From Paraescarpia echinospica (lineage: Eukaryota; Annelida; Polychaeta; Sabellida; Siboglinidae), in the NCBI GenBank assembly GCA_020002185.1, contig CM034537.1, forward strand, positions 9,266,409 through 9,330,408: a stretch of 64,000 nt of DNA, read 5' to 3'. Both the position numbers and the translations under genes were made by a program. Below are positions 47,701 through 59,700 of this stretch, piece after piece (the stretch's first letter is position 1; every line of letters starts with the position of its first letter). A model generated the notes under the pieces. It was not told the origin of the DNA and ran no database searches. It was given only the letters and a program-made list of their open reading frames with translations.

Positions 47701-50700
47701 TGCGATCATCTTCAGTCGTGAAGGTATGTACGAAAAAGTTTGGCCGTCTTAACTCGCACTGTAGTCATTTAAATATGGCAGGACCAGTGTATAGACACCA
47801 GTGGTGTAGTAGCTAGAGCTTCGAATTCTCGACTGAGAGAACCCGGGTTCGAATCCTGTGCTGCGGTGTCGAACCTTGTGCAAGTGGTAGATATTTGTGT
47901 ACGAATAGTCTTTGCGCATTAATTGCAGCGTGGATGGATGCTTCCCAGAGAAGTGGAGATGATGTTCGATTGAACAGGTCTGCCAGGGAATAAAGTGTAA
48001 AGCGCTTTAAGCAGTCCTGAGGACTGGATACTGCGCTGTATAAAAACTTAGCCTTTTAGTCAGTGGTTTATTAGAGGGTATTTATGCACTGATGGTATTA
48101 TGAATTCACTCCCTATTTTATTTGAGTAGTTCAATGTGGCTGTTTCCTTTCAGAAACGATCACAGCACTGTTCAAGACAAATCTACGACAGGAATTTCCG
48201 TTTGATGTTGTAGAGCTGATTGCCTTTGGTGTCATTGGGTAAGTGCGGGCTTCACTGAGTCACCGAGTCACCACTACTGTATAGTGTTTAGTGCATATCA
48301 CTGCATACCTCCTCAATCTTAATTGTATTTCCATCCACTATATGTGTTTGTCTGCAGTATTGCCCACTATTTGTGTTAGTATGCAATATTGTTCACTGTT
48401 TGTGTTAACATGCAATATCGTTCACTGTTTGTGATTGCTTTCATTATTATCCAATATTTGTATTTGTCTGTATTATTTTCCACTAATTTATTTATTTATT
48501 TATATTTACCTGCAGTAATTTCCACTACTCATGTTGTTGTCAAGTGTTGGTGTTTGCATGCAGTATTGCGTGTGGCTTCGCTGGCGCTCTCTTTGTGTAC
48601 ACGCACCGCAAGTTTGTGACGTTCATCCGAAGCCAGAAAAAACTGAAGGCTTTCCTGCAGAAGAAGTAAGTTCTCTGTTTCCTTCCCTCCTCCTTCTCTC
48701 CTCCTCTTCTCCTTCCCTGCTCCTTCCCTCCTTCTCTCCTCCTTCTCTCCTCCTTCCCTCCTCCTTCTCTCCTCCTTCCCCCTCCTTCCCCTCCTTCCCT
48801 CCTCCTTCTCTTCTTCCTTCCTTCTCTTCTCCTTCCCTCCTTCCCTCCTCCTTCTCTCCTCCTTCTCTTCTCCTGCCCTGCTCCTTCTCTCCTTCTCTGC
48901 TCCTTCCCTCCTTCCCTCCTCCTTCTCTTCTACTTCCCTGCTCCTTCTCTCCACCTTCCCTCCTCTCCTCCTTCCCTTATCCTTCCCTCCTCCTTCTCAC
49001 CTCCTTCCCTCCTCCTCCTCTCCTCCTTCCCTCCTCCTTCTCTTCTCCTTCCCTCATCTTTCCCTCTCATTCCCTCCTCCTCCCCTCCTCCTTCTCTCCT
49101 CCTGCATCAGGTATATAGGGCAATCATAAAGTTTAACAGGAACTTTGCATTTTGTATAAAGTGTAGCTTCTTAAATGCTCTATGATGTAACACTGACATC
49201 AATAATTGCGTGGCCTGAAGTGACTGATGGTGAGATTCTTCAACAAACAAAACTAACAGTGTCATGTTGTGTTGTGTTTCTCCAGTCGTTTCATCTTCCC
49301 AGCATCGGTGATGTTTCTCATTGCAACAGTGAACTACCCCGGCGGACTGGGGCAGTTCAATGCAGGGCGGGTAGGTGGTGCCATGTGTCTTGTATGGACA
49401 CTGTATATATGTAAATATGTATATATATATATATATATATTCTACTTTGATGCAGTGTTCGACATAAGGCTCAAAATGTCAAAGGCCAACCGGGCCTGTA
49501 ACCTGAAAATATTGTGAGGCCGACATAAAGATTTGAAGGCCCAGCGGTCTCAGCAGTCAAATCACTGCCGTCATTCTAATTATGTTATACCTTAAAAATA
49601 GTTATTTTGATATATATATATATATATTAGAAGTCCAAAGCACTGCTGGCAATTTGAATTTTCACCAACGAACCGTTAAAATTGAATGTGACATATTTCA
49701 AATAGTATACACAGGATAATAGATAATAGCGAAGGCCTGCACTTATGTTGAACACTGCTTTGATGTACAGTTGTTATTTTTATTGTTTTCTATAGCAAGT
49801 TACATTTTTATTGAATATAATTATTATATATAATAAATTATTTTATAGCTTAGTCATCACTCGCATAAAAGTATTTCTTAATATTAAGTTTAAATTTGGT
49901 AATTATGTATTTGTTTGTTTGTTGTTTTGTATGCATGTGTGTGCATGAGTGTGCATGTAAAACAGCCTCTGGTGCAGATGATTGAGAGATGTAATAAATG
50001 AACTAGGCTGAACTGGACTGTCTCTGACTGACGTCATGAATCACATAACTTCAGTTGACCAATGGCGAGGCCCTTGATGAGTTGTTCACAAACGTGACGT
50101 GGTCAGACCCGACGGTGTATCTCAACGTCAATGAGAAAGAGATATTGCAGCGCTGGGCTGGGCCTACCAACAATATCTTCCTTACCCTTATCTGCTTCAT
50201 TGTCATGAGGGTAAGTTCACTGTCATTAGGGTGAGTTGTGGTCATTGTCATGAGAGTAAGTTGTGGTCATTGTCATGAGAGTGAGTTGTGGTCATTGTCA
50301 TGAGAGTAAGTTGTGGTCATTGTCATGAGAGTGAGTTGTGTTCATTGTTACAAGGGTGAGTTGTGTTCATTGTCATGAAGGTGAATTGTATTCATTGTCA
50401 TGAGAGTGAATTGTTTTCATTGTCATGAGGGTGAGTTGTGTTCATTGTCACAAGGGTGAGTTGTGTTCATTGTCATGAGGGTGAATTGTGATCATTGTCA
50501 TGAGGGTGAGTTGGGTTCATTGTCACAAGGGTGAGTTGTGTTCATTGTCATGAGGGTGAGTTGTGTTCATTGTCACAAAGGTGAGTTGTGTTCATTGTCA
50601 TGAGGGTGAATTGTGTTCATTGTCACAAGGGTGAGTTGGGTTCATTGTCACAAGGGTGAGTTGTGTTCATTGTCATGAGGGTTAATTGTTGTCATTTTGA

Positions 50701-53700
50701 CAAGGGGGAATTGTGTTCACTGTCACAAGGGTTGTCATGAGGGTGATTTGGATTTACTGACACAAGGGTGAGTTGTGTTCATTGTCACAAGGGTGAATTG
50801 TGTTCATTGTCATGAGGGTGAGTTGGGTTCATTGACACAAGGGTGAGTTGTGTTCATTGTCATGCAGATGAGTTGTGTTAAAAATCATTGTATCTGTGAG
50901 CATCTATGGAAGAAGATCTTCTTAATGATTTTGCCCTCCTCAGTATACATAGGGCAACTGAAGAACTTAATAAACATTGAGCAAATTATTTACTAGTTTA
51001 CAGTAACCAAAATGAGAAATGTGGTCTTGATGTTAAGTTACCTTAAATGTGAATATAGTTGTTTGTCTTTGTAAATATGTTCATTTTGAGGGGATTTATT
51101 ATTTATTTTACCTTGAACAGTTCACAGTTCATATCAGATAAAATATGGTGAAGCGAGGGTGGTGCAGCCTCCTCGACATGCAGTGTGAACTTTACGTTTG
51201 GTGTTCATAATTATTTGCAATAGTGTACTACATTAAACTTTGCAAGTAGTTGTGAAATTGCATGGTAGCATGACCAGTTCAGTTTACTCAAAGAGGATAT
51301 GAAAACATGTCGGAAGGATGTATTAGGGTGGGGTTGGTGTCGGAAGGATGTATTAGGGTGGGGTTTTTGTCGGAAGGATGTATTAGGGTGGGGTTGGTGT
51401 CGGAAGGATGTATTAGGGTGGGGTTGGTGTCGGAAGGATGTATTAGGGTGGGGTTGGTGTCGGAAGGATGTATTAGGGTGAGGTTGGTGTCGGAAGGATG
51501 TATTAGGGTGAGGTTGGTGTCGGAAGGATGTATTAGGGTGGGGTTGGTGTCGGAAGGATGTATTAGGGTGAGGTTGGTGTCGGAAGGATGTATTAGGGTG
51601 AGGTTGGTGTCGGAAGGATGTATTAGGGTGAGGTTGGTGTCGGAAGGATGTATTAGGGTGGGGTTGGTGTCGGAAGGATGTATTAGGGTGGGGTTGGTGT
51701 CGGAAGGATGTATTAGGGTGCGGTTGGTGTCGGAAGGATGTATTAGGGTGAGGTTGGTGTCGGAAGGATGTATTAGGGTGAGGTTGGTGTCGGAAGGATG
51801 TATTAGGGTGAGGTTGGTGTCGGAAGGATGTATTAGGGTGAGGTTGGTGTCGGAAGGATGTATTAGGGTGAGGTTGGTGTCGGAAGGATGTATTAGGGTG
51901 GGGTTGGTGTCGGAAGGATGTATTAGGGTGGGGTTGGTGTCGGAAGGATGTATTAGGGTGGGGTTGGTGTCGGAAGGATGTATTAGGGTGGGGTTGGTGT
52001 CGGAAGGATGTATTAGGGTGAGGTTGGTGTCGGAAGGATGTATTAGGGTGAGGTTGGTGTCGGAAGGATGTATTAGGGTGAGGTTGGTGTCGGAAGGATG
52101 TATTAGGGTGAGGTTGGTGTCGGAAGGATGTATTAGGGTGAGGTTGGTGTCGGAAGGATGTATTAGGGTGGGGTTGGTGTCGGAAGGATGTATTAGGGTG
52201 AGGTTGGTGTCGGAAGGATGTATTAGGGTGAGGTTGGTTCGGAAGGATGTATTAGGGTGGGGTTGGTGTCGGAAGGATGTATTAGGGTGAGGTTGGTGTC
52301 GGAAGGATGTAAGGATGTATTAGGGTGAGGTTGGTGTCAGAAGGATGTATTAGGGTGAGGTTGGTGTCGGAAGGATGTATTAGGGTGAGGTTGGTGTCGG
52401 AAGGATGTATTAGGGTGAGGTTGGTGTCGGAAGGATGTATTAGGGTGAGGTTGGTGTCGGAAGGATGTATTAGGGTGGGGTTGGTGTCGGAAGGATGTAT
52501 TAGGGTGAGGTTGGTGTCGGAAGGATGTATTAGGGTGAGGTTGGTGTCGGAAGGATGTATTAGGGTGAGGTTGGTGTCGGAAGGATGTATTAGGGTGAGG
52601 TTGGTGTCGGAAGGATGTATTAGGGTGGGGTTGGTGTCGGAAGGATGTATTAGGGTGGGGTTGGTGTCGGAAGGATGTATTAGGGTGGGGTTGGTGTCGG
52701 AAGGATGTATTAGGGTGAGGTTGGTGTCGGAAGGATGTATTAGGGTGGGGTTGGTGGAGCTAAATGATGTTTTGCACCCAGGCACCAACAACACTCACTA
52801 CACCACTGGTGTATCAAGAGTTGTTTCAGCTCATCTGGGTGTGTCCGAGTGATGCCACTTTTTGCATATTTAACAGCTGCTTTATATTTCATAGAGAATG
52901 TTATTGCTTTCAGTTTCTGGGTGCTGCCATGGCGACGGCACTGCCTGTACCATCTGGCGTCTTCATGCCTATCTTTACCATCGGTGTGTATCCCACCAGC
53001 TTATATACCTCACTAGGTCATCTCTTATTTTCTATTGCCATGTTTGTGACACCACCAATGCTGTTTGTGACATTTGTAACATATCAAACAGACTTTATGA
53101 TATTCAGTAATATGTCTGCATTGGGTCCGCTGGATGTTGCAGGTGTGTAGGTAAGGGAATTACTGATTCAGTAATAATCCTGAAGCATATGTGACATTGA
53201 CACACATGACGAACATGTTATAAAACGTAAACAGTATAAAGAAACAGTACTATATGTCTTTATAAAGTAAAAGGAAGATGAGAAACAGAGTCTATATTTG
53301 CACATTTAGTGTAAGAGAAATCAACTATGTATACCCAGCTACTGTCGTACATTTCAACCATAATTTTGAAGTGTTAACACTGTTGTAACTAAATTGCCTA
53401 TTAGAATACAGGGGTATATAGAATGTGCTAGAGACAAATAAAATGAAGGAATTAATTCATGGCGTTGCAATGAATACAACGTTCCTCTGAAATCATTTTA
53501 TCCTTTTGTTATGAATACATCAGTTTGTGTTATTACCATGTAGTCTTTCATTTGCTTGTGAACTGGAAATAGATGAACTAGTTGATGTGTTTGCATTTTG
53601 TACAGGTGTGTATGTCACAAAGAGAATGACAAGTCTAGTTCCCTGTGCTTGTAGGTGCTGCGTTTGGCCGGTTGATGGGCGAATGTATGGCGGTCTGGTT

Positions 53701-56700
53701 CCCACAGGGCATTGGAGGTCAGACGATTGTCCCAGGTGGCTATGCTATTGTTGGTGCGGCCGCATTGTCTGGCAGTGTCACCCACACCATCTCAACAGCG
53801 GTCATCGTCTTTGAACTGACAGGTCAGATAGCTCATGTACTTCCATGTGTGGTAAGTTCAACTTTCACTTTCACTTCAGTCTTATGCTGCAAATATTAAA
53901 TATTATAATAATCAGAACACATTTTGAGGTAGATAATTATTAAGGATTAATGTGACATTAGTCTGTATTTTTCAGGATAATAAAAGTTTCCAAATCTGAT
54001 TTCTTTAAGAGTAACTGTATTATTTGGTTGTGTCTGCATTGATATAATAAACCAAGTTTATAGCATTGTGTTAAAGGAATGTTAATAGGCAGCTGGAGCA
54101 GTGTTTCATCATAAGAATAGCTTTCAAAATTTGGTTGTGTCTGCATTGATATAATAAACCAAGTTTATAGCATTGTGTTAAAGGAATGTTAATAGGCAGC
54201 TGGAGCAGTGTTTCATCATAAGAATAGCTTTCAAAATTTGGTTGTGTCTGCATTGATATAATAAACCAAGTTTATAGCATTGTGTTAAAGGAATGTTAAT
54301 AGGCAGGTGGAGCAGTGTTTCATCATAAGAATAGCTTTCAAAATTTATTAAGTTAATTTTTCTTCAGGCTAAGTAAATATGCACTACTCGGTTGATAAAT
54401 GTTATGTATATATATGTATATATGTTATATAATAATACTTGATTACTTAATGTATTATATGTCAAACTTTATTTCGTGCCTGTAATAACTTCAGTGTATA
54501 ACTCATACAGGTGGCTCGACATCATTTTCATGACCTTGTTTCCTGGCAATACAAGTCACCATCTCCACACCTCCTATCTCTTGCACTCTCTTCCCCTCCC
54601 TACCCCACTTCTACAGTGTATATATATATATACATATCTAGTTGTATATATAATGTATGTTTCACATGCCAGATTATGACTACAAACTAGTTTAGTAGTG
54701 ACAGTTACTGACATTATAAAAGCAAGGCATTGTGAATGTTTTGCATTTCTAACCACAGGTGACAAAGTGATGGGGTGCGGGTGTTGCCAGGGTAAAGTGA
54801 ATACCACCCCTTATCACCCACTAAGTGGGTTGCAGTGTGTTAGGTATTTCGTTCTGATGTGGCTAGAACTAAACATTAACTAGACTTAACAACTCGACAC
54901 TAGTAATGATAGCCATCACACACAATACAACAATCGTCGACATGCATATTGTTTAAAAATATCATAATTTTATAATGGTAAATATATCATTTATTATGCA
55001 CACTTCATAAATATCTGCTTTGAGACCTTTACATTGAAAACAAAAATGTGAACTTGATACATTTTGTGGCACATTGTGCATTTGACCGTGTTAAAGTTGC
55101 AGATTTTCACCGTAAGACTTTTTTGTCCAGATGTCGTCCTGCAGTACATGTGTTCTAGTACTGTGTTCTTCTGTCCAGATGTCCCGCAGTAAGCCGTTTA
55201 CTGTATTTTTCTGTCCAGATGTCCCACAGTAAGCCATGTACTGTGTTCTTCTGTCCAGATGTCCCACAGTAAGCCGTGTACTGTGTTCTTCTGTCCAGAT
55301 GTCCCACAGTAAGCCGTGTACTGTGTTCTTCTGTCCAGATGTCCCACAGTAAACCGTGTACTGTGTTCTTCTGTCCAGATGTCCCACAGTAAACCGTGTA
55401 CTGTGTTCTTCTGTCCAGATGTCCCACAGTAAGCCGTGTACTGTGTTCTTCTGTCCAGATGTCCCACAGTAAGCCGTGTACTGTGTTCTTCTGTCCAGAT
55501 GTCCCACAGTAAACCGTGTACTGTGTTCTTCTGTCCAGATGTCCCACAGTAAACCGTGTACTGTGTTCTTCTGTCCAGATGTCCCACAGTAAACCGTGTA
55601 CTGTGTTCTTCTGTCCAGATGTCCCCCAGTAAGCCGTGTACTGTGTTCTTCTGTCCAGATGTCCCACAGTAAACCGTGTACTGTGTTCTTCTGTCCAGAT
55701 GTCCCACAGTAAGCCGTGTACTGTGTTCTTCTGTCCAGATGTCCCACAGTAAACCGTGTACTGTGTTCTTCTGTCCAGATGTCCCACAGTAAGCCGTGTA
55801 CTGTGTTCTTCTGCCCAGATCTCCCACAGTAAGCCGTGTACTGTGTTCTTCTGTCCAGATCTCCCACAGTAAACCGTATACTGTGTTATTCTGTCCAGAT
55901 GTCCCACAGTAAGCCGTGTACTGTGTTCTTCTGTCCAGATCTCCCACAGTAAACCGTATACTGTGTTCTTCTGTCCAGATGTCCCACAGTAAGCCGTATA
56001 CTGTGTTATTCTGTCCAGATGTCCCACAGTAAGCCGTGTACTGTGTTCTTCTGTCCAGATGTTCCACAGTAAGCCGTGTACTGTGTTCTTCTGTCCAGAT
56101 GTCCCACAGTAAGCCGTGTACTGTGTTCTTCTGTCCAGATCTCCCACAGTAAACCGTATACTGTGTTATTCTGTCCAGATGTCCCACAGTAAGCCGTGTA
56201 CTGTGTTCTTCTGTCCAGATCTCCCACAGTAAACCGTATACTGTGTTCTTCTGTCCAGATGTCCCACAGTAAGCCGTATACTGTGTTATTCTGTCCAGAT
56301 GTCCCACAGTAAGCCGTGTACTGTGTTCTTCTGTCCAGATGTCCCACAGTAAGCCGTGTACTGTGTTATTCTGTCCAGATGTCCCACAGTAAACCGTATA
56401 CTGTGTTATTCTGTCCAGATGTCCCACAGTAAGCCGTATACTGTGTTATTCTGTCCAGATGTCCCACAGTAAGCCGTGTACTGTGTTCTTCTGTCCAGAT
56501 CTCCCACAGTAAACCGTATACTGTGTTCTTCTGTCCAGATGTCCCACAGTAAGCCGTATACTGTGTTATTCTGTCCAGATGTCCCACAGTAAGCCGTGTA
56601 CTGTGTTCTTCTGTCCAGATGTTCCACAGTAAGCCGTGTACTGTGTTCTTCTGTCCAGATGTCCCACAGTAAGCCGTGTACTGTGTTCTTCTGTCCAGAT

Positions 56701-59700
56701 CTCCCACAGTAAACCGTATACTGTGTTATTCTGTCCAGATGTCCCACAGTAAGCCGTGTACTGTGTTCTTCTGTCCAGATGTCCCACAGTAAACCGTGTA
56801 CTGTGTTCTTCTGTCCAGATGTCCCACAGTAAGCCATGTACTGTGTTCTTCTGTCCAGATCTCCGTAATGATAGCGAATGGTGTTGCGGCGTCACTTCAG
56901 CCTTCCTTCTATGACATGATCATCCAGATCAAACGACTGCCTTATCTACCAGAGACCCTCCTTAACACGAAGCTCTTCATCAAGTAATACACTTCTCCCT
57001 TGTCATCTGTGCATTGTGTCTTCCCTAATGCCCACATCTTGATGTTGTCTTTGGGATGCCTCAAGTGACACACCTTCACAAAATAGTTCCTCTGACCTCT
57101 CACCAGATGTTTGATGATGTTGGCTGTGGCTTAAACCTGTGTGCCATCTGCTTCCACTCACAGATGCTACTACTGCTTTCATTCACCAAGGTTACACTTG
57201 ATGGTAATGTTTCTTTCACCAGTGGTCCTGTGGAAAATATATTTCTTTTCTGCCTTCTTACAGCATGTTTTTTCAATAAACTTCTCTCCTCTGTTGTTCA
57301 ATATCTGCTGTGTGTCAACTTGTGCACCAAACTGTTTGCATAAAATACACAAAGTGTTTTGTGTGGAGGAACAGTTTGTCACTGCCTTGTGTTGATGCCA
57401 CGCCTCGTGAAACTATCGCACAGTGTGCATACCAAGTTTCTTAATCAGTTGACAGAGGAATTATTCTGAAGTTTGTTTGCCCACTGTGTGTTTGTGTCGT
57501 AACATAGTGTATGTCTGTCAGCTTGCTGTTGTCATTTACCCTCACCCCTCTGTGTGTCTGTAGGGTGGCCTAGAGTAGCCTTTAATACTGGTGTAGCATG
57601 ACGTCATATCATGAAGCCTGGGGTGCTGGTGTAAGTGGCTTTATTAACAATGCATACAAATGGCAGGACAACATTTCATGCGGGAAAGGTAACAAATGAA
57701 ACAGAAGATATACAGAAATATGTATCTTCCTTTTATGACACATTCTGAAAAGCTAATGATTCAATTTTCCATTTTTGCATGGGTAGTGTGAGCCAACTGA
57801 GGCTGTAGGGGAATAAAATGTAAGAATTTATAGGGGAGACAAATGGGCTGACTTATTCTCACTCTTCCTGAATTATATCTCACACGTAACAATACAAGTT
57901 TCCTGCATGAAATGTCTGTGTTCATTTGGCTGGAGGCAGTTTGTTTTGTGGAGCTTTTGTAGAACTTGGCAGTACCACTTGACCTGTGCCCTTGCTTCAT
58001 GAGCTGTTCTATCGCCCCATAAATCATGAATGGGTCAGTGCGTGACATTACTCTTATAGTTTCTCTTTCAGTTTCTCTTTCTCTTAGTGTGTTTCAGTTT
58101 CTTTTCAGTTTTGCTAATTAGCATTTTCTTCTAGTACATTGTCTTCATCCTGTGCTTCTGCATGTTTTCTCGCAGCAAATCTGTTTTCAGAAATGTTCTC
58201 TTGGTGGTGGTTTGTTTTGATTTTATGATTTTTTATGTTTTCAGTTTCTAAACTTGCATGTGGTGATTGTGGCTTGGATTATTTTATTTCAGTCTTTCAC
58301 AATGCTTTCCTATTTGCAGCACACCGTACAATTAGCTTATTTTCATTGTTCCAGTTTAGAAACAAATAATCACATGTAAAACGTAGTACATGGTAATGTA
58401 CTGATAGGGGGCATTGCCTTGTAGGGGTCACTGTGTAGGGGGCATGGGATGTCTTGCAATTTGTTATGGGTTAAGGCCATACACCCCAGGTGAAATGGTG
58501 TTTTTTTTACCAAAAATATTCAAAATGGTATTCTGCCAGATTATGATACCTTTGTATGCATCCTATCAAAAAAGTTCACGTTTGTGACAATTGCATACCT
58601 CTAAGTGAGTTTTAGTCATGGATCAAGCATGTCAATATCAATCAATGAAATCTATTATGCAATCTATGATGGCCATTTTCTCGCCAAAAAATTCTCAAAG
58701 TTCTGCATTTGGAAATGGGATATATTTGGAAGCAATTATGCTACACAAATAAGGTTTTCAGTGTTGCATCCAGCAGATTTTGTTGCGTGAAATAATCAGA
58801 CACCTTTAACAAATCATCAATAGTTTGAAAGATATAAGCATATTCGTTGCCAAAAACCAAGTTTTTTTCTTGCACTTTACAAAAAATAAAAACAAAACAT
58901 GGAAAATTGCTCTGATCATTTCACAGTAGAATGTATACAGAACATGGATTTGTAAGAATTATAATTATATATTTGCTTAAAAAAGAATGGCAGTGTTTCC
59001 AAATTTGCTAATATTGGCTCAAAATGGTGGCCATTTTGTTTGTTACCATAGAAAAAGGGGAGCCTGGCCAAAAAAGTTCAACATATTTTTTACTCAGTAT
59101 TATCCATTCCATACTTTGGGCAGAAATAAATCCACAATTTGCACAAATTAAAAAATAATCCTGTCTACCTGCCATGTCTGGCCTTAAAGATAATTCAAAC
59201 ATTTATTTTGCAGATGATTTAGTACAGTAAAATTGTGCTGTACTTTCTTGGAAATACATAATATTCAGCTATTCAGTTGATTCGCAAAGTCATTTGATAT
59301 GAACAAATTCAAGAATATCAACAACTGTCGATGGAATGTTGTACTGCTTGGATTAGAAAGTGTCAAGGCAAGTGCATCGCTTGGAACAATTTGGTTCAAT
59401 TAGTTAAGTCATGACCCTGTTCTGAAACACTGACTTGGCAAGAAAGGACACTTGATAATTGTGTGGATAAAGTGTATTTACCAGAATTGTTCATTATGTG
59501 TCAATAAGTGTAAATTGTAGTAGAGTATCCTACTGAGTGGCCCTTGTAAGAGCTGGGCCAAGCAAGCTGTGTCTGGAGTGGTATACTTGAAAAGACCGGA
59601 TTCTTCAATTGTCTTGTATATGCCACTGCAACTGATGACTGTTGTATGCCAGAGATACCAGTTTTTGAGCTTATAGGTCTTGGTAAAAAAGCCATTGCAC

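Noticed and set aside
47804..47880. A tRNA gene, because of the perfect B box
   Set aside because: The A-box region and stems do not fold as a tRNA, and the sequence continues into the SINE body and tail seen in two other copies.
48529..48954. A Glu/Arg-rich 141-codon minus-strand protein
   Set aside because: It is the antisense of the homopyrimidine tract after exon 10.
51306..52756. A CRISPR-like regular array
   Set aside because: The units are contiguous tandem copies without unique spacers, in an intron of an animal gene.
51306..52756. Interstitial telomere sequence
   Set aside because: TTAGGG occurs once per 30-bp unit and is never tandem.
51307..52852. Open frames of 327 and 175 codons of S-E-G-C-I-R-V-x-L-V repeats
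   Set aside because: They are products of the 30-bp intronic minisatellite, and a minus-strand frame is open for the same reason.
55155..56895. Several 100-409 codon minus-strand frames with D-R-R-T-Q-Y repeats
   Set aside because: They come from the 40-bp array, which reads open in all three minus frames. There are no gene signals.
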